From contig JAEPRB010000131.1 in the NCBI GenBank assembly GCA_016758965.1, positions 1-64,000 of the forward strand: a DNA stretch of 64,000 nucleotides. The letters run 5' to 3'. A program made the translations under genes and the position numbers. Positions 1 to 12,164 of this stretch are shown one piece after another (within the stretch, counting starts at the first letter, position 1; each line of letters starts with the position of its first letter). The stretch is from Circinella minor. Its lineage: Eukaryota; Mucoromycota; Mucoromycetes; Mucorales; Lichtheimiaceae. The notes beneath the pieces were generated by a model. That model worked only from the letters and a program-made list of their open reading frames with translations. It was not told the DNA's origin and ran no database searches.

Positions 1-2989
1 ATTTCACTGTTGGTGACGCTCTCAATGACAATACAATCAATACATTGATTTCCAAAGATTCCGCATACAAGGTGTTCACAGGGATTCGGTCTTCAGATGA
101 ATATTGGAGTCAAGAAAAAAAGAAAATTTGGTTTATCTTTCTGACATATACATAAATACCATCAAATCCATATACGTTTCAACTGACAGCAAAAAAAAAT
201 ATATACAATTACTTCCTATCATATCATCATATTCACATCATCTTCAATATTTTAAATTTTTTTTTCTTTATTTACAGTAAAAATATATTATTCATTTCGT
301 GGATCATCAACAACACGAATGACTGTATTTCCTTTGTCAGTTGATTTTCCAAACACTTTTGTTCCTGTTCGATTAAAAGATTGTTTATGGGCAATATGCT
401 CATCAAGGTAATAATTCTAATAATAAGATTTAGGATGATTATGATCATCATCATCATTATCATGGCAATTGCTTGTATAGCAAAAAAAAAAAAAAAAGAG
501 AGAGAGAGAGAGATCTATCACACATTACCATACATTATAAGATTAAATAGATAATTAACCCAGACTATAAACTTGATTGTTATTCTTTTTTTTAGCCCAG
601 ATATGATTTGCCAGGAGCATGACCTATCGATTTATACTGCCAATTTCCAGGAATCATGTAGTACATTATCTGATAAAAAAAACTCTATAATATGGGAAGG
701 TCAGGGCTTATTATCTTGGATTATGGATTCTCCACAGCAAGATGAAAGCGGAGAGGTTACAATACATGGAAAAACTTCAAATACCAAGGATACTTGTGAA
801 GTGCATATTGAATTACAACCTGTAAGTTTCTTTTTACTTTTCTCTCTCTCTCTCTCCCCCTTTCATAAATCATTTTTAACATACATTTTGAAAAAAAAAA
901 TCGACTCATCTGATGTGTTTTTTTTTTTTGCTTTATTAATAGACATTAAAATGGGGTAAAAATGAATTTTATACAGCACTTAAATCACAAAATTTTGATA
1001 GTTTTAAAAACATTCCTCGTTCATCTCCATTGACAACCTCTCAATGTTGCTGTGGTATCAATGCGACGTTACAACCACGGCCTTCATCCGCTTGGTCTCC
1101 AACGCGGGATTCCCCTACTTTTGGTTCTGAAAAAAGTAAAGAAACTGAATTTGACCAATACTTAAAACAAAAGCGCGACTCATCACCACCCATTCGGTTA
1201 CCACCGACAACACAATTGTTCAGACCAGAACCTATCTTCCCTAATGAATTCAAACGTCCACGTTTGACACCACCATTAGATGAACAAGACCGCATGGTAC
1301 GTCGTCGAAGGGTTACAGATGGATCTGCAGGTATTGGACCTTATTTCCTACAACAGTCGACCGAAGAACAACGTCGATCTGCATTCACACGAACAACGAC
1401 ACCAACAACTTCTACTATTTCAGCTACATCACCACCATTACCTTCATTACCACCTTTATCTATGACAACAAAAGACGATATCAATATGACAACATCAGCA
1501 GCATCAACTGCATCATCATCATCTTCTTCTTCTTCATTATCAAATACTTCTACACAACATATGATTCATCAACCTGGCTCCATTCCTGTCATTTATACTC
1601 CAAGTAATAAGAAACGTAAGAAAACCCCCACCAACATTATGTCTTCAAATAATTCATCAACTACAACAAATAACGCCAATTCCAGTCATAATACAAAATC
1701 ATCACAGCCACAATCTCAACAAGTCAGTACTGCAGTACGAACATATTATGATGTCGATCGTGACGCCAATGGTAATTACGCCTTACCTGTTGAGATTGAT
1801 TCGTGGACTGTAGTCGATCTTGGTACTATTGTTTATGACCGCCCTGCATACCATAACCAACGTTACATTTACCCGGTTAATTACACTGTGCGCAAGTAAG
1901 TAATATAACTCACGCATAATGCATTGCATACGTATTTTCTCATGTATACTTATAATTAAATAAATTGCTCTTTTTGTCTTGTAGATGGTATCGAAGTATG
2001 GTTGATGCTAAAAGTGATACCCAATATACATGTCGTATTTTAGATAATGGTAGAGAACCCAAGGTAAATAGAACAAACAAACAAAAGATACATACATACA
2101 TCACCTATATATCTTCTTTTCTCTTGATGGTCCTTCTTATCACGAACTACCCCTTTTTTTGTATTCCTGATTAATTTTGAAGACAACTAACATTGAGGCT
2201 TACTTTTTTTTTTTTTTTTTTAGTTTGAAGTAACTGCAGATGATTGTCCTGTCACCTATTCTGGACCAACACCGACAACTGTATGGACCATCATTGTTAG
2301 GTAAGAAGAATTAAAAATCAACTTTTCTTTCCCACCTGGACACGTTTTGTATTATACCTTTCCCTTTTTCTTTTATTTCATTCTCCCACCCCTCCTCCCT
2401 CCTTATTCAACCTTTTTTTTATTGTATCACTTTTTTTTTTCTTTCTAACGATCGATATTAAACTGCTCTTTAATTTTAATTTTAATTTTTATATAGACGT
2501 GCATTTGCTATTCGTAACCAAGAGTACGGTCATAATCCGGTTGGTCCCGATTTCTTTGGTCTAAGAAAAAATACAATTGCCAAAATGATTCAAGATTTAC
2601 CAAACGCAGATAAATGTTCTCAATATGTTTGGCAAACATTCGAACCTGCACGATTTAATAAACCCGGCCGGAACCGAAGACGAACAGACCCAATGGCTTT
2701 GTTAGGAGGTGTTAATTATAGCTTAACAAGTACACGTAGCTTATTTCCTCATGCCCATCATGCTGTAGGAGATTATCCTCGTGAACCTCAACCTCCACCA
2801 GAGCCTTTGCCACGAACTGGAGTTTCTATGCGACTCAATTTTCACCACGATAGAACACGAGAAACTTCATCATCACCTGGACCTATGCTTCCTGCACCTA
2901 CGTCATCCTCATCCAATCCTTCTACTTCCACTGCAATTCATCATCAACGCCAACCTTCTTCTGCACATTCTGCTATTAAAACCGCTTAA
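1..2989 (+). CDS. FYRN/FYRC-domain nuclear protein (5' partial)
   Basis: Spliced gene entering the window already in frame. Exons I can join: before 1-108 (donor uncertain), 278-407, 596-821, 943-1895, 1985-2063, 2224-2300, 2497-2989; phases agree from exon 2 on. The middle exon is a long Ser/Thr/Pro-rich disordered stretch with a basic KKRKK patch. It runs into an FYRN domain (about 1765-2000; motifs YALPVEIDSWTVVDLGTIVY and YIYPVNYTVRKWY), followed directly by FYRC (about 2030-2650; YTCRILDNG, FFGLRKNTI). The C-terminus is Pro/Ser/His-rich. Paired FYRN and FYRC domains are known from TBRG1-type proteins and from MLL-type histone methyltransferases, and they act in chromatin. No SET or PHD domain is visible here, so a TBRG1-like chromatin protein is the better reading. 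The N-terminal exons were not recognised. Confidence 0.82.
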
Positions 2990-3769
2990 TAATTCTTCTT
3001 TTTTTTTTGATCTTTTCTTTTCTTCATTATATATATATCATTTTTGTCCATTACAGTATAATTATATATACATATTACAAACATTATTATTAAATTTATA
3101 CACCTTCATCACATGCAGCACACTTATTATTATTATCAACACTATCATTATTTTTACCACCTCCTTCAAATCTACCTATTATTATTATTATTATTACCCA
3201 ATTTTTTTTTTCTCTTGTACCATGTAGAAATATTATAATCTTATACATAGTAAAAAAAAAAAATATTATATTCTTATACATATAAAATAATATGAAGATG
3301 CATACCAATCAAATCACATTTTGTCATTTGTTTAATTTCTATATAAGTGTGGTGTAACTGTTTAACTATATTTTTCTACCATATCCAAACTTTTTCTCTC
3401 TTTTATCTGTCTCTTTGGTATTCCTGTTCTCTCTCTCTCCCCCCCCCCCTTAATGTGTCGCATTGTTGTTATCATGTGGTTTATGTATGTAATGATGGTT
3501 ATTTAGAATATGCAGCTTTCCTGCATCTATGTTATGAAATTTATCAGTCTTATTTCTTAAGGGTCCCTTTTTTGGCCTTCTTTTCTAAAACGGGGTTACT
3601 CTTCCTTTTTTTTTTCTCTCTCCTCCCCCCTTAAATTTCATCATCTATACAACTTTATTTTATTATATAGGGTATCAAACTCCAACAACAACAACAGCTT
3701 TTGTTGCATATAGTTTATATATTATTTTTATTATTATAATATAGATTAATCATGAAACGATGATAATAG
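2990..3769. other. Convergent intergenic region, low complexity
   Basis: This is the 3' flank between two genes that face each other. It is dominated by T-rich tracts, CT runs (3428-3450, 3605-3630) and ATT trinucleotide runs (3176-3196). I see no gene; the open frames here are low-complexity artefacts. Confidence 0.7.
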
Positions 3770-5543
3770 TTATAAACCTTCTTGGGGGAGTTGTTCTTGT
3801 TGTTTCATTTCAGCATGTTTCCAAAATGCATCCAATAAATTATTCAATTCCTCATATTTCGCTGTAGGCACATTATGACCTGCATCATCAAATACGATAA
3901 ATTTCCATGGTGATAATTTTGTAGCTAAATGTACACTGTGACTCGAGTAAGCAAAATTGTCCCATGAATCTATAATGCTAACGTCAGAAAAAAAAAAAAA
4001 ACATAAATGCAGTAGAATATATATATTTTTTCCGCATCCCACTCTCTCAAAATAAACTGTGTGTACTTTAAATCTATAGAGTGTCACTTCCATCTTTTTT
4101 ACCCCTTGATTTCCCTGTCTTCCCTTATCCCCGAAAAATAAACTTACTGCTGACCACAAGTGTGGCTATTCCACTTTTTTTAATGATCTCCAAATCTTTA
4201 TCTGAAACCCAATGGCGTAATGAGGCAACTGCTTGACTTATCATTGATCCAATGTTTTGTGGGCGGTTTCTACTATTTCTATCATTTATTCGCTATCGGG
4301 ATTTATTTTTTTAATTTATTATATCCCATCAGTTTTATATCTATTTATTTATATTCTACTACTTACGGCACAAAGATGATCGAAATTGGTAACGTCACCA
4401 TCTACCTTTCCATTGAGCCAAGACTTTTTGTTTAATTAAACATGTTTAAAGTAAAAAGTAGTATAATTGTCAAAAGAAAGAAAAAAAAAAGGGTAGATTT
4501 TTAATTGATACCAAAAATGATCATTATTATTAATAGATTTAGGAAAAAAAAAACACACGAGCTTGGTTGTTATCATTTGCTATCCATTACCTCAGTATAA
4601 TTAATGCGGATAAGTCGCATCATTTGTTCTTGTGGATCTTTAACAAATAAATTCGAAATAATTGTCCATGGTCCTGCTAGAGGTCGTAATCCTCCAGCTG
4701 TTGTATTTAATAAACTTGCGGAAAGAAATCGATTTGGAACTGTATTTAATAATAGAGCTTTCATTAAAGCTTGACCTCCTGCACTATGACCAACAGCATG
4801 AATATCTTTAGTCCAATTTAAATGATCCAAGAGTTCTATAAAGTCTAACGCCCATTGCTCTGAATTATATAAATCCCAGCTTCCAACTTTTTTTTTTTTA
4901 TTATGCACATAAACTTAATCAGTTATTATTTCTTATCTTTATAAATCTATATCACATAGATACCTATATACCATTTATATATAGCTTTATTTTTATTTTA
5001 CTTTTTTACCTGTCCAGCCTACGCCACGAGCGTCAAAGCATAAAACAGTATATTCATCCATTGCTCCAAAATGACATGTCTTTTTATAGGAACAATATTA
5101 CCAGTTAGTACATAGATTTTAGGAAAAATAATAATAATAATACTATTATTTTGGTACCTGATAATCCCAAGATTGACAAGGTGCATTCATACCTAAATAA
5201 TACACACACATTTTTAGAATGAATATACACGTTTAATATATCATTTTCTGCCCTTTTTTTTTAACATACTCATAAGCATATATCAGTAATAATAACTTTG
5301 GGTTTGTTGCTCGTGGAAAACGACTTTTGAAAAAAAAAAGAAGAAAAACTTACCCATGAGAAGTGCAATTTTCTTTGAACCTGTACCATGAAGTTCATAA
5401 TACATTTCAATAGGTTGGGTCGATCTTGTTGTTGCAACTGGAGCAAAGTCCTGCGTATAAACATGATGCCAATTCAATTGAGGCATTGACTTGTTTTTAT
5501 TCGCTGTAATTCCGGTAACTTCGGTTTCTACGACCTGTTCCAT
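3770..5543 (-). CDS. Alpha/beta hydrolase fold protein
   Basis: Seven-exon gene on the minus strand; the ATG is the complement of 5541-5543. Exons: 5354-5543, 5158-5192, 5010-5079, 4591-4886, 4367-4424, about 4152-4250, and 3770 to about 3971. The first exon leads into MYYELHGTG, the usual first strand of the fold. Next come the oxyanion segment LLMGMNAPCQSWDYQ, strand 4 with CFDARGVGWT, the nucleophile elbow VGHSAGGQ (catalytic Ser), a probable acid in SWDN and the catalytic His in DDAGHNV. The Ser-Asp-His triad is therefore present. No signal peptide or membrane anchor is obvious. The family includes esterases, lipases and epoxide hydrolases; the substrate cannot be told from sequence. The exon 5/6 junction does not join cleanly in phase by eye, so either my boundary is off by one or there is a small lesion. 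Confidence 0.8.
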
Positions 5544-6112
5544 ATCTGTTTGTTTATTTATTTTTGGCCGTGAAAAAATGAAAATGAAAATTTTGTTTCT
5601 ATGGATACTGCTGGTTCATATTCCACAAATATAATATCATGTGGTTGACTTGGCAACCCCTTTCCATTCACATATAAAAAGCAAGTACATTATGACACGA
5701 GCCTGTGTGTTTATATTTATAAAGCTTACTGTTATCATTGTAGTGCTTATCTATATTAAATTAATAAAAAAGAAAGAAATAACAATTATAAGCAAACATT
5801 TTTTTTTTACATTGTAAGCTTATAATTGTTGTTGATACAAGATAGAAAACATTATCAAGACAAAAGAAAAAAAAAAAGTGAAAAAAAGAAAGAAAAAATT
5901 GAGTATCATACTTTAGATACGTATCAACAGAATATTTTACGAGTTTGGTTGTAAGAATAATATATGTATATATAAAGACGTAGAAATAAAGAAAAAATAA
6001 TTGAGGAGAGAAAAAAAAAACAAGAGAGTGAGGGAGTTAAGAATAATAATATATCGGAAAGAGAGAAAGAGATGTATAAATGTAAATTAATATTTATTAT
6101 TCAATGACAGGG
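5544..6112. other. Intergenic, A/T-rich
   Basis: This stretch lies upstream of the hydrolase gene and downstream of the TBL1-like gene, both on the minus strand. It contains poly-purine runs (about 5865-5900 and 6000-6075) and no credible reading frame. The hydrolase promoter should be at about 5550-5750. Confidence 0.6.
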
Positions 6113-8765
6113 TTATCGTTTCGTATCCAATATCACGACCTATAGTGATTAAGTGTTTATATGTCAAGTCAGATCCAATTCAGAGATATACACACAAATA
6201 TATTTATTTATACAAATGAGGAGTAAAGACATAACACATTACCTGTTTTTGAGAAGTACAAGCTGCTAACTTGTTACCATTTTTATTAAAGTGGACTTCA
6301 AATATTCCACCGTTAGCCTTGAATGTTTCTTGTAATGTACCATCCTATATGTGTGATTTGTATGTAATTATGTGCGTTATACGACGCATGGTAAAAATAT
6401 CGATAACGGTACATTAGTACTTTCGTCATTCTTCATCGATCCATAACGTAAATATAATATAAAAAAAAAATCAATTACCTTTGCATTCCACACATTCAGT
6501 AGCTCATCAAAACTACCTGTCGCTAATAATCGTGCATCTGGACTAAACGAGATGGAATAGACTGCTTCTGTATGATTTCGTAATACATGAAGACAATTAC
6601 CGCTTAAAGCATCCCATAAGCGTACCGTGGCATCGAAACTTGCAGTTGCCAATATCCGTGGACCATTATCAGTTTTAGGTGCCCATTGTAATGTATAGAT
6701 CTGTAATTGATGTCCTCGGATCTCTTGAATAGGTTGATCAGATGAAAGTGACCAAATCTTGGTTGTCATGTCATCGGAACATGATGCTAAATATTGACCC
6801 GTTGGATCCCAACGAACTGCATTTACTTCATCATCATGTCCTGCCCATTTTTTAAGTGGAGCTTTTGATCCAACACGACAAACATAAATAGTTCTATCAG
6901 AAGAACATGACGCAAATGTGACATTATCCATCCAATCAACATCCAAAATTGCCACTAAATTGTAAATTATTCTCATATTTAGTATCCAGTTTTATCTTTC
7001 TCTACATATATACATCACACTTATCCATACTCTTGTTCATTGTTTTATAAGAGATATAATCATTGTTATTATCGTTACTTACATGAATGAAGATTAAATT
7101 GTTGTTTCATTTCACCAGTTTCCGTATTCCATACACATGTTGTGTTATCTGCACTACCACTTAAAATTAAATCACCTCCTTTGTTCCATTTCAATGAAAA
7201 GATAGGTCCTCGATGTTGTGCCATAATAAACCTTAATTCACCCTTTAATGTCCAAATACGTGCTTGACCATCATAGGAACCTGTAGCCAGCAGCGTACCT
7301 GATGGCTACAACAGTAAATAACAAAAGATTTGTTAAGAGATCATTGAAAATTTATATAATTACTAAACAACCCGTTTCTCTACTAATTCAAAATAAAACT
7401 TACATTCCAATCAAGTGTCGTGACATCCTTATTTTCATTGACATTTGGTAAATGACTTAGTACTACAGGCTGAGGCACTGCCTCATTACCCTCGGGAACT
7501 CGCCATAAGCGTGCAGTGGCATCTCCTGATCTATAGGTATCGATATATTTATATTATATAAATACCAGCTCAGTAACTATATTATTTCTTCAGATATATG
7601 TATATACAACAAAAGTATATCTTTACCCTGATGCCAATAATAAAGGTTCGACGGGATTCCAAGAACATGAAAACACTTCACTTTGATGTCCTTTTAATAC
7701 TAATACATCGTTTGGATCCACTACAGTTTGTGCTTTTGCAGATGGTGGGACTTCTTTTGATGAATTTTCCATTGATGCTTCTTGCATTTCGACTATGTAT
7801 AATGATATGTAATAGTAGCCATGATGAATAATCATAATAAGGGAGTTGCAAAATCATATTCCTTCTTCGTTTCTTCTTTTTGTTACGCATTTCGCTTACC
7901 ATCTTCACCTTGTGCTGATGTTGATGCTGTTGTAGTTGCCACATTCCCACTTTCTTCTTTGATTGAGAATCCATTGGCAGTTCCTGATCCACTTGAAGCA
8001 GCTGCAGTAGCAGCCGCTGCTGCTACAGCAGAATCAGTTTCATTTGTTGATGTTTCTTCTGTGGTACTATTATCTCGTCTTGCACGCTTTTCTCGTTCCT
8101 TTTGTGTTTTTTCTTTTCGTTGTCGTTTCGTGCTTGGTGTAGGAGATGTCGTTTGTTGTGATTCATTAAACGTCTTACCAGTTAAATCACAGTGATGTGG
8201 TTCAAGTAATGAAAAAGGAACGTTGCACTCCATCAATTCACCATCCTAAAAGAAAGAAGGATACATATAAAATAAATAAATACATCGTTAGTATCAAATG
8301 AGTCGTTTCTCGTATTTATCGAATATCAATCGTCGTTATAATTGTTGCTTTCGTTGATGTCATTTTTACTATATTAAAAGTCGATAATGTATAGGTATAT
8401 ATGTATACCTCATTCATGTGGGCTTCAATATCCATAAACTGAAGACCTTTATGGATGATGTTGATGAGAGCACCTGGTTGAATCTCGGCGTCACGATATG
8501 CTGAATTTTGTACTTGACTTTCATGTTGAAAAGCAAAGGACGAATGTCGAAAACCTAATTATTATTATTATTTTTTTTCCAAGAATATTTTGTTGTATAT
8601 ATCCATATATGTATTTATATATTGTTACTACTTTGTAGTTTAACGCGACTTTTTTTTTTAAAAAAAAAAAAAACCTAATCAAGCTGTGGTATATGTTATT
8701 GAATTACCTGATTCTTGAAGATATCTGTAAACAATAATGTTTACTTGTTCGCTGGTAAGCGTCAT
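6113..8765 (-). CDS. LisH/WD40 corepressor subunit, TBL1/TBL1XR1/Sif2 family
   Basis: Nine exons with consistent phases give 556 aa: 8708-8765, 8409-8554, 7900-8245, 7627-7792, 7404-7530, 7083-7305, 6479-6954, 6243-6344, 6113-6139. The first 20 residues, [20 protein letters not shown], are a LisH dimerisation motif. An F-box-like segment follows ([21 protein letters not shown]), then a Lys/Arg- and Ala-rich linker, then about eight WD40 blades (for example [31 protein letters not shown]). The last tiny exon encodes VVILDTKR, matching the family's C-terminal blade. In animals TBL1/TBLR1 belong to NCoR/SMRT-HDAC3 complexes; in yeast Sif2 is in Set3C. A nuclear histone-deacetylase adaptor role is inferred from the family. 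The start is fixed by the LisH motif. Confidence 0.93.
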
Positions 8766-9492
8766 ATAGAAATCGTTTTATTGTTGTTCGTTCGTCGTTT
8801 ATTATTTATTGTTGTTATTTTTTATTTTTTTAGTTCAAGCTGTGTCGTATATGTGTATTATAAACTTGAATTTTTGTAACCAAGAGAGGAAAAGGTGTAC
8901 GAAAAGTACCAAAAGTAAAAGAAAGCGTCACACACTCTTAGGTGGACGCTGAGTTTTGTAATTTGAAATAGTTTCTTATTTTAATTAAGCTTTTTTATTT
9001 TACAACATTCACTCCACGGAATGCATTATTAAACCATTAGAAAGATTTTGAGACCATATCAATTATCTTACAATTAAATAAGAAAAATAGCTATAAAATG
9101 ATGTATATGATTGCATATCATATATTTTTAATAATAAAATGCAACTTTACATAGCAACAGAATTGAATAAAACTTCATTGCTACGCATTTTTATTAGAAG
9201 TGTATGAACTAAAGTCAAAGATTATTATAACATTTAAGACAACTCAGTTTTATTTTAGAAATAATATATTTTATATCGTTAAAAAATGTGCATTGAAATC
9301 CACATGGAATGTGCTGTGTTCTATTATCTTCGAAGTGGGGCAAAATTATTTTATATACAGAGTGCATGGACTAAAAATGGAAGGTCTGAACTCAATTTCG
9401 AATCGGAAGTGCGAGGGAGGGGCTTTTCCGATCAGTGTTGTTTTTGTTTTCTTTTCCTTCTTTACGAAGTACCATATTCTAACAATAATAAA
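8766..9492. promoter_or_regulatory. Divergent promoter region of the TBL1-like gene and heme lyase
   Basis: About 730 bp separates the divergent ATGs at 8765 (minus) and 9493 (plus). An open frame runs upstream of the heme lyase ATG from 9286, but it shows no family similarity and is probably chance or 5' UTR. I did not identify specific binding sites. Confidence 0.45.
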
Positions 9493-10461
9493 ATGGCACC
9501 ACCACCATCCATGACACCTCCACCAGGTTGTCCAATGCATGAACCTGAACAAAAAAAACCTGAACCAACTCCACCACCTAGTTGTCCTATGCATCAACCA
9601 GAAAAGAAACCTACTCCTCCTCCTACTTGTCCCATGCACAATAGCAATGACAACAGTAATGCACCAGTGACGGATAAACTTAATGAACTTAACATGATGC
9701 CAAGTCAAATCTCACAAAATCCTCAACAAGATCAGCAAATAGATCTTCCAACAGAACGAGTTATTTCGTCTATTCCAAGAGAAGATAAATCATCCAAGTG
9801 GGAATATCCAAGTCCACAGCAATTTTATAATGCTTTAAGACGTAAAGGTTGGGAAACACCTGAAGAAGAGATTGAAACCATGGTGGATATTCATAATTTT
9901 TTGAATGAAGAAGCTTGGTTAGAAGTATTAAAATGGGAAGAAATGCGTGGCTGGTAATATATTTATATATATATAAATCTACTGTTATCTTTATACATCA
10001 TTTACTGAGAAACAAAGAGGAGAAACTAATAAGCAATTGTATAAAAATATATTTATAGTCCATGCAAGGAAGACCCTTATCTTGTTCGTCTTCAAGGTCG
10101 ACCACGAGATTTGAGTCCTAAAGCTTGGTGGCATTCTTTATGGGGGTAAGCAGTGTATTAATTTGATTTATTTAAAAAAGAGAGAGATATGAAACTGGTA
10201 TACTTATTGAATAATAATAATAGATCACCAGTTCCATTTGATCGTCATGATTGGTATGTTGGTCGATGCGGTGAACAACGACGATATGTAATTGATTATT
10301 ATGAAGCACCAGAAGAAGCTCCTGGTGTTCCCGTATTCTCTTTGGATGTTCGGCCAGCATTAGATGATTCCAAAAGTGTATTTTGTCGTATGAAAGCAGC
10401 TGCTTCCGAGAAATGGCAACAATGGTTCCCTAGTGAACCATCCAAAGATTCCAGCGCATAA
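9493..10461 (+). CDS. Holocytochrome c synthase (cytochrome c heme lyase)
   Basis: Three exons (9493-9953, 10059-10145, 10224-10461) give 261 aa with clean phases. The enzyme attaches heme covalently to the CXXCH motif of apocytochrome c in the mitochondrial intermembrane space. The N-terminus carries three CPMH heme-binding Cys-Pro motifs (Cys13, Cys31, Cys46) separated by Pro/Lys-rich spacers. The catalytic core begins at ERVISSIPR and continues through [20 protein letters not shown], the heme-ligand segment [30 protein letters not shown] and [13 protein letters not shown], all family hallmarks. The frame stays open 207 nt upstream, but the ATG at 9493 directly precedes the Pro/Cys motif region and is the best start. 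The core does not say whether it prefers cytochrome c or c1, since one enzyme serves both in many eukaryotes. Confidence 0.95.
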
Positions 10462-10877
10462 GCTGAACAGAAACAAATAATAACAACACAAATAACCACT
10501 GTATACAAATTTTTCATCCCCCCTTACATATTCATATGTCATATTTTACTTTATATATATAGAACTTTTCCTTAAAAAAAACTTTTAAAACAAGAGAAAC
10601 TTAATTATCAACGTAAAAAGAAAACATTTAAATATTTTTTCGAATGGAATTAACGAACATACTATGTACTAAAAGAAGAGGAGGGAAAAAAGAAATGAGT
10701 TTTTTTTTTGGGGATAAAATGGAAGAAGAAAAATAAAATTCTTCTCTCTCTTTTTTTTTTATAAAGAAAAGTACAGGTGTTTAAATAGATGGAGGTGGAT
10801 AATGAGATAGTGATGACTGACTGGTAACGGTAGATAATGATGGAAGGTAGTGGATTTTATATACACTTGTTTTTTTT
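10462..10877. other. Convergent 3' intergenic region
   Basis: This is a short tail-to-tail gap between the heme lyase and desaturase genes, with A/T homopolymers. The open frame over 10781-11005 on the minus strand is in the wrong frame for the desaturase exon and is not a gene. Confidence 0.6.
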
Positions 10878-12164
10878 TTAATTTGCATCTTTGTTGGTTT
10901 TACGTTGTTGGATATGGTTTTCTTCCCAAATACGCATTTTGCCAAGGATTGAACGACCTTGCTTGAAATCTTCATAAGTCCGAATAAGACGGGATTGAGG
11001 TCCAAGGGTAGATTGGAAGATAAACATCCAATGCACCATCACCCATGAAGTATGATATGCAAGTTTATCGTAATAGTCACGTGCTGTTGATCGTAATTGT
11101 GGTAACTTTGACCATGGAATCTAATTTAATAAAACAGAAAGATATATCAGTAACAATAAGTAATTCTTTTCCACCCTTGCCAAAAAAAAAAAACACCCAG
11201 TGACTATTACCTTTTGGAAATCATGATGTTCATTATGGTATCCAATATTCATAAAGGGGTAATTAAGGATACCATAATATGAATATGTTTCTTGACCATC
11301 ATCAAAGGTATAATGTTCTTGAATAAAATGAGCAGCGCCAGGATGTAACGAATAACCGAAATAAAGAGATAAGAATAAATATAAAAGACCTTTCCAACCA
11401 CAGAACATAACAATCAAAGCATCCAATGTAACAGAATAAGCAGCATTAATGAGTTCCCATTTGGATGGCGTCAAATTACGATCACTTTGCATAACAGCAC
11501 CGCGAATAACATACATGAATGGATAAATAAGAATCCATGCCAACTTGGTGATTGCGTTGCCACGGATTAACGTTTTCTCCCACTCAAGGGGTAAATCTGG
11601 GTCGAGCCCTTCAACACCCTGCCAAGAATGATGCTGTATATGGTAACGACGGAACGATTGGGCAATCGGTACCGGTAAACAAGTGTTCGTTAATAAGCCT
11701 ATATATCGGTTCATTATTTTGTTCTTGGTAATGAGACAATGACACGCTTCGTGAATAATAACACCAATGACACCAGTAACTGTTCCTCCTACAAAGTAAG
11801 CGACACCAATAAACACGTATAATGATGGTGTATAAACGCGCCCAAAGTAGTATGCTATAGCTATTTGAAGAGCGTTGATGGCGATGGAGACATAAAGTGT
11901 TCGAATATCAGTACCATACAATTTCTCGACCTCAGGATGTTCGCGAAGAATCGTGTGCTTTCGTTTCAGATGAGGTTCGTCCATGTCATCGCGAGCGAAA
12001 TCGTCATGAACATAAGGAATGGAACGTTTCCACTGACCCAAATATAAAGGATAACGATAGTCTGGGTGTTGTTCCTCCTCTCGTTGTTGCTGTTGTGTTA
12101 CTTGTTTTTGCCTTGATACGGGGACAGCATCTTTATCTTCTACGTTCTCGACAAAAGGAGGCAT
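10878..12164 (-). CDS. Sphingolipid delta-4 desaturase (DEGS/DES1 family)
   Basis: Two exons (11211-12164 and 10878-11120) give 398 aa. The N-terminus is Gln/Glu-rich. It is followed by a family lipid-desaturase segment (REHPEVEKLYG) and then membrane-embedded fatty acid desaturase sequence with the three di-iron histidine boxes: H138EACH, H175IQHH and H310NEHH. The last exon gives IPWSKLPQLRSTARDYYD and the family C-terminus, which a single-exon reading would miss. Several hydrophobic spans (about 88-108, 114-136, 207-225, 245-272) fit an ER-resident enzyme. DES1 enzymes introduce the delta-4 double bond into dihydroceramide; some paralogs hydroxylate C4, and sequence alone does not exclude that. 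The start is the first ATG of the frame. Confidence 0.92.

Noticed and set aside
9286..9492. In-frame upstream extension of the heme lyase by 69 codons
   Set aside because: The extension has no mitochondrial-protein features or family similarity, and the known N-terminal Cys-Pro region begins right at the ATG at 9493.
10781..11005. Minus-strand ORF over the desaturase 3' exon
   Set aside because: It is in a different frame from the exon that continues the desaturase with conserved residues (10878-11120).
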